DNA of 64,000 nucleotides from Pseudomonas sp. PDNC002 (lineage in GTDB: Bacteria > Pseudomonadota > Gammaproteobacteria > Pseudomonadales > Pseudomonadaceae): NCBI RefSeq assembly GCF_016919445.1, contig NZ_CP070356.1:1830001-1894000 (forward strand), given 5' to 3'. Every line of letters starts with the position of its first letter. Within the stretch, counting starts at the first letter, position 1. Positions 58,112 through 64,000 of the stretch are shown piece after piece. Under the pieces are notes generated by a model, which was not told where the DNA came from, did not search any database, and worked only from the letters and a program-made list of their open reading frames with translations. The position numbers and the translations under genes were made by a program.

Positions 58112-58789
58112 TTAGCGATAGGAGCCCGAAATTTCAGCGATCCGCCGATACTCCGCCCCCAGCTCGTCTGCCAGTTTTTGTGCGCGGCCAAGCCGCACGG
58201 CCCCACCCTCGATATCCACCAGCACAGTCGGGCAGCCCATCGGCTGCAACGCCGGCCAGTCGCGCAGGCGGCCATCGGTGAGCACCAGCAGTCGCTGATG
58301 TTCCGCAGGCTTCTGTCGCTGGCGCTTGTCCAGCCATGCGCGGGCTTGCTCAAGCGCCTCGATCAGCGGGGTACCGCCGCCGGCGCCGAGTTGTTCCAGC
58401 CACTCCTGCAACTGATTCGATGCCTTCTGGCCTTGCCACAACCAGCGCGGCTGCGCACCAGTGGCATGCAGTACAGCGAGGCGCGCGCGTTGCCGGTAAG
58501 CCTGTTCGAAAGTGTCGGCGAGCAGCCCCTTGGCCTGGGCGAGCGCGCCATGGCGGCGGGTGCTGGCCGAGGCGTCGACGATCACCAGCCAGAGTTCGGC
58601 GGGCTTGTGGCTGCGGGCGCGCAGCACCAGGTCGGCGCGGCGTTGGGGGCGGCCATTGCGCAGGGTCTCGGGCCAGTCGATGCGGCCGTGCGTACCCTGT
58701 TGGCGGGCGCCGTGGCGGCCGCCGGCGAGCTGGCCGGGTCGAGAGTTGGCATCCGCGCCTGGGGCCGGGCGCGGGCGGATGCTCAGGGC
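58112..58789 (-). CDS. chlD: vWA-domain half of ChlD-type cobalt/magnesium chelatase medium subunit, read by -1 frameshift from chlI
   Basis: This frame encodes the linker end (RIDWPETLRNGRPQRRADLV) and a von Willebrand A domain with MIDAS motif DASAS, GGGTPLIEAL and LTDGR. It is open from a stop at 58,850 to 58,112 but has no ATG, GTG or TTG before the GTG at 58,627, and that start would cut off the conserved linker and has no ribosome binding site. Entry by -1 slippage on A AAA AAG (58,795-58,789) from the chlI frame gives a 559-aa AAA+/linker/vWA protein, the normal shape of ChlD. Such proteins work with CobN to insert cobalt. The frameshift is inferred from sequence. Confidence 0.83.
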   Translation of the reverse strand, partial: ALSIRPRPAPGADANSRPGQLAGGRHGARQQGTHGRIDWPETLRNGRPQRRADLVLRARSHKPAELWLVIVDASASTRRHGALAQAKGLLADTFEQAYRQRARLAVLHATGAQPRWLWQGQKASNQLQEWLEQLGAGGGTPLIEALEQARAWLDKRQRQKPAEHQRLLVLTDGRLRDWPALQPMGCPTVLVDIEGGAVRLGRAQKLADELGAEYRRIAEISGSYR

Positions 58790-58795
58790 TTTTTT
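58749..58795 (-). promoter_or_regulatory. Programmed -1 ribosomal frameshift signal (chlI/chlD)
   Basis: On the minus strand the chlI codons read TGG CCA AAA AAG CCC TGA. The heptamer A AAA AAG (58,795-58,789) is in the correct phase and equals the E. coli dnaX slippery site. After a 6-nt spacer (58,788-58,783, containing the chlI stop) a hairpin follows: GCATCCGC (58,782-58,775) pairs perfectly with GCGGATGC (58,756-58,749), with more GC pairing possible inside. Slipping back one base leads straight into the vWA frame. Confidence 0.83.
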
Positions 58796-59790
58796 GGCCA
58801 GCCCGTCAACTGTCGGCGTTCGCCCATGGCGACGCTCTGCGCGGGCAGTTCACCCCATTGGCCTTCGCCGTTGGAGGCGTTGGAGGCTGCCTGGGATTGG
58901 CTGGAAGAAGACTGCGGAGGCGTCATCGATTGCGGTGGTGCGTGACGACGGCGGTGGGCGAGCGCGAAGTGCTCCACCGCCTCGATGTCCTGCGCCTCGA
59001 TGGCGTTGGCGCCGCGCCAGGCGGCGTGGGCGCGGGCCGCGCGCAACCAGACCAGGTCGGCGCGCAGGCCATCGACGCCAGCGGCGTGGCAGCGCTCGGC
59101 GATCTCGTTCAACGCAGCATCATCCAGCGCAATCGCGGCAAGGCCTTGCCGGGCATCGACACAGCGCTGTTGCAGCGCTTGCTGTGCGCCTTGCCACTGA
59201 ATGAGGAAGGCCTGCGGATCGGCATCGAAGGCCAGCCGGCGGCGAACGATTTCGGCGCGCTCGCTCGGCGCCGGGGTGCCTTGCAGTTGCACCTTGAGGC
59301 CGAAGCGGTCCAGCAGTTGCGGGCGCAGTTCGCCTTCTTCCGGGTTCATGGTGCCGATCAGCACGAAGCGCGCCGGATGGCTGTGGGACAGGCCGTCGCG
59401 CTCGATCAGGTTGACGCCGCTGGCGGCCACGTCGAGCAGCAGGTCGACGAGGTGGTCGGGCAGCAGGTTCACTTCATCCACATAGAGCACACCACCGTGG
59501 GCGTGGGCCAGCACGCCGGGGGAGAACTGCGCGCGACCTTCCCCTAGTGCGGCGTCAAGGTCGAGGGTGCCGACGATACGTTCCTCGCTGGCGCCCAGCG
59601 GCAGGGTGACGAAGCGCCCGCCGTCGAGCAGGTCGGCGACGCCGCGCGCCAGGGTGGACTTGGCCATCCCGCGCGGCCCTTCGATCAGCACGCCACCGAT
59701 GGCTGGATCGATGGCCGCCAGGCACAGGGCCAGCTTCAGCTCATCGGCGCCGACGACGGCGGCCAGGGGGAAGTGGGGAAGGGCGCTCAT
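58783..59790 (-). CDS. chlI: ChlI-type AAA+ ATPase, small subunit of the cobalt (magnesium-type) chelatase
   Basis: The 335-aa product of normal decoding is an AAA+ ATPase. Walker A is GPRGMAKST (residues 38-46) and Walker B lies in GVLYVDEVNLLPDHLVDLLL. NPEEGELRPQLLDRFGL carries the sensor and arginine region. The C-terminal tail after residue 280 is a Ser/Gln-rich linker. The ATG at 59,790 (MSALPHFPLAAVVGADELKL) has AGGA 8 nt upstream; an upstream start at 59,859 adds non-family residues. Near cobN and the cob genes its role is cobalt insertion rather than chlorophyll. A -1 frameshift at its last codons yields ChlD. Confidence 0.93.
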   Translation of the reverse strand: MSALPHFPLAAVVGADELKLALCLAAIDPAIGGVLIEGPRGMAKSTLARGVADLLDGGRFVTLPLGASEERIVGTLDLDAALGEGRAQFSPGVLAHAHGGVLYVDEVNLLPDHLVDLLLDVAASGVNLIERDGLSHSHPARFVLIGTMNPEEGELRPQLLDRFGLKVQLQGTPAPSERAEIVRRRLAFDADPQAFLIQWQGAQQALQQRCVDARQGLAAIALDDAALNEIAERCHAAGVDGLRADLVWLRAARAHAAWRGANAIEAQDIEAVEHFALAHRRRHAPPQSMTPPQSSSSQSQAASNASNGEGQWGELPAQSVAMGERRQLTGWPKKP

Positions 59791-59880
59791 GGAGGATTCC
59801 TGCGGATTTCGTCCGTGCATGGTAGCGAACCGGGCGCAGGAGGTGCGACCAATGTCCATCAGAACGATAGAGCCAAGTCA

Positions 59881-59909
59881 TTGATCGGCACGCCGCGATG
59901 CAGTAACTT
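59881..59909 (+). promoter_or_regulatory. Possible promoter of the DAHP synthase leader
   Basis: TTGATC (59,881-59,886) and TAACTT (59,904-59,909) with a 17-bp spacer. The -10 match is poor, so this is tentative. It would place the RNA start about 15-20 nt before the first leader peptide. Confidence 0.35.
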
Positions 59910-59933
59910 GGCCCTACTTCCACGGAGAACATC

Positions 59934-60068
59934 ATGCCGTCCAGCCTGTCCATCCAGTCCCTCGCCCGCCTCGGTGCCATTGGCTCCGTGGTCGTTCGCG
60001 CGCAGGTCCTGGCCGCTGCTGCCGGTTATTTCTTCTATGGGTATTGGTTTAGCCAAAGGCGCGCCTGA
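59934..60068 (+). CDS. Leader peptide 1 (aromatic-rich, attenuator control of DAHP synthase)
   Basis: A 44-codon ORF with a good ribosome binding site (CGGAGAA at 59,923-59,929). It ends ...AAAGYFFYGYWFSQRRA. Codons 32-39 (60,027-60,050) are Tyr-Phe-Phe-Tyr-Gly-Tyr-Trp-Phe, seven aromatic codons out of eight. A perfect terminator lies 50 nt after its stop. This is the layout of a leader peptide whose ribosome stalls when aromatic aminoacyl-tRNA is short. A role as an independent small protein is less likely. Confidence 0.75.
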   Translation: MPSSLSIQSLARLGAIGSVVVRAQVLAAAAGYFFYGYWFSQRRA

Positions 60069-60156
60069 TACCCCACAGGCGCCCTAGCAAGCAGGGTCGC
60101 CAACCAGACAGTTTTCCAAAACCCCGGTCGGCAACCCGACCGGGGTTTTTGTTTTT
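60061..60156 (+). promoter_or_regulatory. Transcription attenuator after leader peptide 1
   Basis: The terminator is CCCCGGTCGG (60,122-60,131), loop CAAC, CCGACCGGGG (60,136-60,145), with AAAA before and TTTTTGTTTTT after. A pause-type hairpin GCGCCTG/CAGGCGC (60,061-60,067 with 60,076-60,082) overlaps the leader stop. A candidate antiterminator pairs GGGTCGCC (60,094-60,101) with GGCAACCC (60,130-60,137), one mismatch, which would break the terminator. Pairing was found by eye; the switching is inferred. Confidence 0.75.
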
Positions 60157-60216
60157 CCGGCCCACAAGGCCCAACGCATTGAAACGAGCGAAAACGCTCA
60201 GACAGAGGATCGACAC

Positions 60217-60315
60217 ATGAACACCACCAACTACCGCTATTACCGCAACTCCGACTGGCGATTTAGCAGCGCGCTGCGTGCCCCCCAACGAGCCTTGCCA
60301 CGAACACTTAGATAG
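60217..60315 (+). CDS. Leader peptide 2 (aromatic-rich)
   Basis: A 32-codon ORF with AGAGGA (60,204-60,209) seven bases before its ATG. It begins MNTTNYRYYRNSDWRF and so has Tyr at 6, 8 and 9, Trp at 14 and Phe at 16. It lies after the attenuator terminator and 48 nt before the DAHP synthase. CCTTGCC (60,293-60,299) inside it can pair with GGCCAAGG (60,345-60,352), which includes the synthase ribosome binding site. Ribosome movement here could therefore affect initiation. Function is inferred. Confidence 0.6.
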   Translation: MNTTNYRYYRNSDWRFSSALRAPQRALPRTLR

Positions 60316-60363
60316 AGCGCCGAGCGCGGAACGACCACCGCGCCGGCCAAGGATGCCAGTCAG

Positions 60364-61461
60364 ATGAACGCTTCCACCTCCACCTTGATCCGCCAAGCAC
60401 ACGCAGCCACCGCCGAAGTCCTCGACCTGCCGCTGCCCTCCGCTCGCCGCCGCGAACAACCGCTGCCGAGCCCCGCCGAACTACGCCAGCGCCTGCCGCT
60501 GTCCGCCGCCATGGCCCACCGCGTGCGCGAAGGCCGCGACGCGATCCGCGCCGTACTCGATGGCCGCGATCCGCGCCTGCTGGTAGTGATCGGCCCCTGC
60601 TCGCTGCACGACCCTGTCTCCGCCCTCGAATACGCCGACCGCCTCGCCGAACTCGCCCCGCAGGTGAGCGACCAGTTGTTGCTGGTCATGCGCGCCTACG
60701 TCGAGAAACCGCGCACCACCATCGGCTGGAAAGGCCTGGTCTACGACCCGCAGTTGGACGGCAGCGGCGACATGGCCGGCGGTCTGGAACTGTCGCGCCG
60801 GCTGATGCTGGGCATGCTCGAGCGCGGCCTGCCAATCGCCACCGAACTGCTGCAACCGCTGGTGGCCGGCTACTTCGACGACCTGCTCGGCTGGGCCGCC
60901 ATTGGTGCGCGCACCAGCGAATCGCAGGTGCATCGCGAGATGGTCAGCGGCCTCGATCTGCCGGTGGGCTTCAAGAACGGCACCGACGGCAGCATCGGCA
61001 TCGCCACCGATGCCATGCGCTCGGCCGCGCACCCACACCAGCACTTCGGCATCGACGCGCAGGGCCGGCCTTCGCTGGTGCAGACTCAGGGCAACCCGGA
61101 TACCCATCTGGTCCTGCGCGGCGGCCACGCCGGTCCGAACTTCGACGCGGCCAGCGTGCAGCAGATTCGCCAGGGCCTGGAGAAGCTTGGCCTCGATCCG
61201 AGCATCATGGTGGATTGCAGCCACGCCAACAGCGGCAAGGACCCGCTGCGCCAGCCGGCGGTGTTGGACAGCGTGCTCGACCAGCGCCTGGCCGGCGACG
61301 GCTCGCTGCGCGGTGTGATGCTGGAGAGTCACCTGTTCGACGGCTGCCAGTCGCTGTCCGGCGAGCTGCGTTACGGTGTCTCGATTACCGATGGTTGCTT
61401 GGGCTGGAGTGGTACCGAGGCGTTGTTGCTGAATGCGGCCGAGCGCTTGCGCCGCGGCTGA
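60364..61461 (+). CDS. 3-deoxy-7-phosphoheptulonate (DAHP) synthase, type I
   Basis: The 365-aa enzyme joins phosphoenolpyruvate and erythrose 4-phosphate, the first step toward Phe, Tyr and Trp. Family motifs are GPCSLHDP, KPRTTIGWKGL, GARTSESQVHREMVSGLDLP, GFKNGTDGS, LRGGHAGPNFD and DCSHANSGKDP, holding the metal- and substrate-binding residues. It belongs to the AroF/AroG/AroH class; which amino acid inhibits it cannot be read with confidence. AAGGA lies 12 nt before the ATG. Two aromatic-rich leader ORFs and an attenuator precede it. It sits between chlI and cobN on the opposite strand. Confidence 0.94.
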   Translation: MNASTSTLIRQAHAATAEVLDLPLPSARRREQPLPSPAELRQRLPLSAAMAHRVREGRDAIRAVLDGRDPRLLVVIGPCSLHDPVSALEYADRLAELAPQVSDQLLLVMRAYVEKPRTTIGWKGLVYDPQLDGSGDMAGGLELSRRLMLGMLERGLPIATELLQPLVAGYFDDLLGWAAIGARTSESQVHREMVSGLDLPVGFKNGTDGSIGIATDAMRSAAHPHQHFGIDAQGRPSLVQTQGNPDTHLVLRGGHAGPNFDAASVQQIRQGLEKLGLDPSIMVDCSHANSGKDPLRQPAVLDSVLDQRLAGDGSLRGVMLESHLFDGCQSLSGELRYGVSITDGCLGWSGTEALLLNAAERLRRG

Positions 61462-61520
61462 TTTCGTTGGGGCGGCGTACAACCGCGAACGGTTGTACGC
61501 CCTACGCTCGAAGGCTTTTC

Positions 61521-61605
61521 GTAGGAGTGAGTGTGCTCGCGAACATGGCCTCGCAGCGGAGGTGGGTTCGCGAGCAAGGACTAGGTGTCCCCCTCGGTCC
61601 TACAA
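61521..61605. repeat. Degenerate REP pair
   Basis: GTAGGAGTGAGTGTGCTCGC (from 61,521) is a decayed left REP. The right unit GTTCGCGAGCAAGGACTAGG (from 61,566) runs on as TGTCCCCCTCGGTCCTAC and carries an altered or inserted middle compared with GAGCAAGCTCGCTCCTAC. It lies between the DAHP synthase and cobN ends. Confidence 0.65.
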
Positions 61606-61616
61606 AATCAAAAGCC

Positions 61617-61731
61617 CCCTCACCCTAACCCTCTCCCGGAGGGAGAGGGGACTGATTGGTGCAGGATGAAACTATGGCGTCAGCCCGCACGATCTGCTCC
61701 CTCTCCCTCCGGGAGAGGGCTGGGGTGAGGG
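61617..61731. repeat. MITE-like palindromic element, copy 3
   Basis: Outer arms CCCTCACCCTAACCCTCTCC (from 61,617) and GGGAGAGGGCTGGGGTGAGG (ending 61,731) with inner GGAGGGAGAGGGG and CCCTCTCCCTCCGG hairpins. The core is closely similar to the reverse complement of the copy 1 core. It fills the convergent gap 61,462-61,778, which holds no gene. Confidence 0.85.
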
Positions 61732-61778
61732 AATGCAATGGCGCGAGATTCCGCGGTACAAAGAAGCCTCGACATACC

Positions 61779-64000
61779 TCACCGCTCTTCGCTATCCACC
61801 AACAGATTCTCCAGCGTCTCCCGGTATTCCCCCGGCTCCTCCCACAACCCGCGCCGCTGTGCTTCCACCAGGCGCTCGGCGATGTCGCGCAGGGCTTCGG
61901 GGTTGTGTTGGCGGATGAACTCGCGGGTGTCGTCGTCCAGCAGGTAGGCGTCCGCCAGCAGGCGGTACTGGTGGTCGTCGACCAGTTCACTGGTGGCGTC
62001 GAAGGCGAACAGGTAGTCCACCGTCGCGGCCAGTTCGAAGGCGCCTTTGTAGCCGTGGCGCTTCATGCCGGCGATCCACTTCGGGTTCACCGCGCGGGAG
62101 CGCACCACGCGGCCGAGTTCTTCCTTGAGGGTACGGATGCGCGGGTTGTCCGGCTGGCTGTGATCGCCGTGGTAGCTGGAAAGCGGTTGCCCCTGGATGA
62201 CCTCGGCGGCGGCGAGCATGCCGCCCTGGAACTGGTAGTAGTCGTTGGAATCGAGGATGTCGTGCTCGCGGTTGTCCTGGTTGTGCAGCACCGCCTGCAG
62301 GCCGGACAGGCGCTGGGCGAAGCGCTCGCGCGCCGGGGTGCCATCGTCGCCGGCGCCGTAGGCGTAGCCGCCCCAGTTCAGGTAGGCCTCGGCGAGGTCG
62401 GCGCGGCTGTCCCACTGGCGCGACTCGATCACGCCCTGCACACCGGCACCGTACGCGCCCGGTTGCGCACCGAAGATGCGCCAGCCGGCCTGGCGGCGGG
62501 CCTCGTCGCTTTCCAGACCCTCGCTCAGCAGGCGTGCCTGATCGGCACGCACACGGGCGGCCAGCGGGTTCAGATCGTCCGGCTCGTCCAGCGCGGCGAC
62601 CGCCTGCACGGCGGCATCGAACAGGCGGATCAGGTTGGCGAAGGCATCGCGGAAGAAGCCGGACACCCGCAGCGTCACGTCCACCCGTGGGCGGTCGAGC
62701 AGGCTGATCGGCAGGATCTCGAAATCCTCCACGCGCTGGCTGCCGGCCTGCCACACCGGGCGCACGCCGAGTAGCGCGAGCGCCTGGGCGATATCGTCGC
62801 CGCCGGTGCGCATGGTTGCCGTGCCCCACACCGACAGACCGAGCTGGCGCAGGTGGTCGCCATGGTCCTGAAGATGGCGTTCGAGCAGGCGGCTGGCGGA
62901 CTGGAAGCCAAGACGGAAGGCGGTGGGCGTGGGCAGGTTGCGCACGTCCACGGTGAAGAAGTTGCGCCCGGTAGGCAGCACATCGACCCGCCCGCGACTG
63001 GGCGCGCCGCTGGGGCCGGGCGGGACGAAGCGGCCGGCGAGACCGGCGAGCAGGTGGCCGATCTCGCTGGCGCCGCAGGCGTCGAGGGTTGGCGCGATCT
63101 GTTGGTGCAGTTGTGCGAGGACCGCTGCGCTGGCGTCTCCGGGAGCGCTGGCCGAGCCTTCGATCAGGCGCAGGGCGAACAGCTCCAGGCGCTCGCGGGT
63201 GTCGCCGTTGCTGCGCCAGGGTTCGTCGCTCATGACCAGCAGTGCATCGGGGCGCGGGCCTTGCCATGGCTCGGCGAAGGCTTCGTCCAGCGGGTCGCTG
63301 CCGAGCTTCAAGTCCTCGCTCAGCGCCCGCAGCAGACTGGCGTTGCCGCCGCGTCCGTCGCCGCGTGGAATGCGCACCAGCGACAGCAGCGTGTCACGGC
63401 GCAGTTCGCCCACCGGTGATTCGCCGAACACATGCAGGCCATCGCGAATCTGTGATTCCTTGAGGTCGCAGAGGTAGGCGTCCAGCTGCGGCAACCAGCT
63501 TTCCGGGTCGTCGCTCAACTGCAAGCCCAGTTCGCGGTCCAGCGAGGTGTCGCGCACCAGCGTGAGGATGTCGCCGCGCAGTTCAGTGGCGCGGCGCGGG
63601 TCGAGCAGGGAGGCGTCGTAGTACTCGTCGGCCAGGCGTTCGAGGTCGCGCAGTGGGCCGTAGTTTTCCGCGCGGGTCAGCGGCGGCATCAGGTGGTCGA
63701 TGATCACCGCCTGGGCGCGGCGCTTGGCCTGGGCACCTTCGCCGGGGTCGTTGACGATGAACGGGTAGAGGTTCGGCAGCGGGCCGAGGATCGCGTCCGG
63801 CCAGCATTCTTCCGAGAGCCCGACGCCCTTGCCTGGCAGCCATTCCAGATTGCCGTGCTTGCCGACATGGACCAGAGCGTCGGCGCCGAACACCTCGCGC
63901 AGCCAGAAGTAGAAAGCAAGGTAGCCGTGGGGCGGCACCAGCGACGGATCGTGGTAGATCGCCGCGGCGTCCAGCTGGTAGCCGCGCGCCGGCTGGATGC
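61779..64000 (-). CDS. cobN: Cobaltochelatase subunit CobN (C-terminal part)
   Basis: About 740 codons of the large chelatase subunit, which binds hydrogenobyrinic acid a,c-diamide and accepts cobalt with ATPase help. The frame stays open to the window edge, so the start and roughly the first two fifths of the usual length are outside. Typical segments are YHDPSLVPPHGYLAFYFWLR, HVGKHGNLEWLPGKGVGLSE, WVNPKWIAGMKRHGYKGAFE in the frame (as AVNPKWIAGMKRHGYKGAFE), and a C-terminus NLLVDSEER. It partners with the ChlI/ChlD products encoded nearby. Confidence 0.95.
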   Translation of the reverse strand, partial: IQPARGYQLDAAAIYHDPSLVPPHGYLAFYFWLREVFGADALVHVGKHGNLEWLPGKGVGLSEECWPDAILGPLPNLYPFIVNDPGEGAQAKRRAQAVIIDHLMPPLTRAENYGPLRDLERLADEYYDASLLDPRRATELRGDILTLVRDTSLDRELGLQLSDDPESWLPQLDAYLCDLKESQIRDGLHVFGESPVGELRRDTLLSLVRIPRGDGRGGNASLLRALSEDLKLGSDPLDEAFAEPWQGPRPDALLVMSDEPWRSNGDTRERLELFALRLIEGSASAPGDASAAVLAQLHQQIAPTLDACGASEIGHLLAGLAGRFVPPGPSGAPSRGRVDVLPTGRNFFTVDVRNLPTPTAFRLGFQSASRLLERHLQDHGDHLRQLGLSVWGTATMRTGGDDIAQALALLGVRPVWQAGSQRVEDFEILPISLLDRPRVDVTLRVSGFFRDAFANLIRLFDAAVQAVAALDEPDDLNPLAARVRADQARLLSEGLESDEARRQAGWRIFGAQPGAYGAGVQGVIESRQWDSRADLAEAYLNWGGYAYGAGDDGTPARERFAQRLSGLQAVLHNQDNREHDILDSNDYYQFQGGMLAAAEVIQGQPLSSYHGDHSQPDNPRIRTLKEELGRVVRSRAVNPKWIAGMKRHGYKGAFELAATVDYLFAFDATSELVDDHQYRLLADAYLLDDDTREFIRQHNPEALRDIAERLVEAQRRGLWEEPGEYRETLENLLVDSEER

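Noticed and set aside
58112-58627. The vWA protein as an independent 171-aa gene from GTG at 58,627
   Set aside because: No ribosome binding site and the conserved linker upstream of it would be lost; frameshift entry explains the data better.

Overview
The window is a piece of a Pseudomonas chromosome, GC-rich in its coding regions. Protein sequences and gene order resemble the P. aeruginosa group: 23S-5S rRNA, birA, coaX, tRNA-Tyr/Gly/Thr, tuf, tRNA-Trp, secE-nusG, then rplKAJL-rpoBC, str, S10, spc and alpha, then katA-bfrA-uvrA-MFS-ssb. After ssb the order departs from what I remember for P. aeruginosa PAO1, so another species of that group is likely. That species call is inference.

Positions 1-37,100 are the translation and transcription core: the 3' part of a 23S rRNA, 5S, birA/coaX, a SPOR protein, four tRNAs, two EF-Tu genes, RNA polymerase beta, beta', and alpha, and about 32 ribosomal proteins with secE, secY, nusG and fusA. 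Clear sigma70 promoters stand before the tRNA-tuf unit, rpsL, rpsJ, rpsH and rpsM. The last two sit directly on intrinsic terminators, so the long ribosomal cluster is cut into re-initiated units. An L10 leader precedes rplJ and a terminator-like leader hairpin precedes rpsL.

Positions 37,300-44,750 hold catalase, a ferritin annotated as BfrA, UvrA, a YajR-like MFS transporter, SSB and a small orphan protein. Positions 44,790-49,400 hold an iron-uptake unit (ECF sigma, FecR-like anti-sigma, TonB-dependent hydroxamate-type receptor) with a Fur-box-like site, REP pairs and a palindromic repeat element.

Positions 49,400-64,000 are mostly cobalamin (B12) synthesis by the oxygen-dependent route with some anaerobic-type parts. 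cobG-cobH-cobI-cobJ read leftward from a cobalamin riboswitch, cobL-cbiD-cobK read rightward, and cobN (cut by the window edge) and chlI/chlD provide the cobalt chelatase. The most striking signal is at the chlI/chlD junction: a dnaX-type slippery heptamer, a 6-nt spacer and a GC-rich hairpin lie exactly where the AAA+ subunit ends. The von Willebrand (vWA) half sits in the -1 frame with no start codon of its own before its conserved part. One gene therefore probably makes both the small chelatase subunit and the medium (AAA+ plus vWA) subunit by programmed -1 frameshifting.

Divergent from it, a DAHP synthase gene is preceded by two tandem short ORFs rich in Tyr, Phe and Trp codons. The first is followed by a textbook intrinsic terminator and the second by possible pairing over the gene's ribosome binding site. 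This looks like attenuation control by aromatic amino acids. Three copies of a GGGAGAGGG-armed MITE-like element and several REP sequences fill the gaps of this accessory part.
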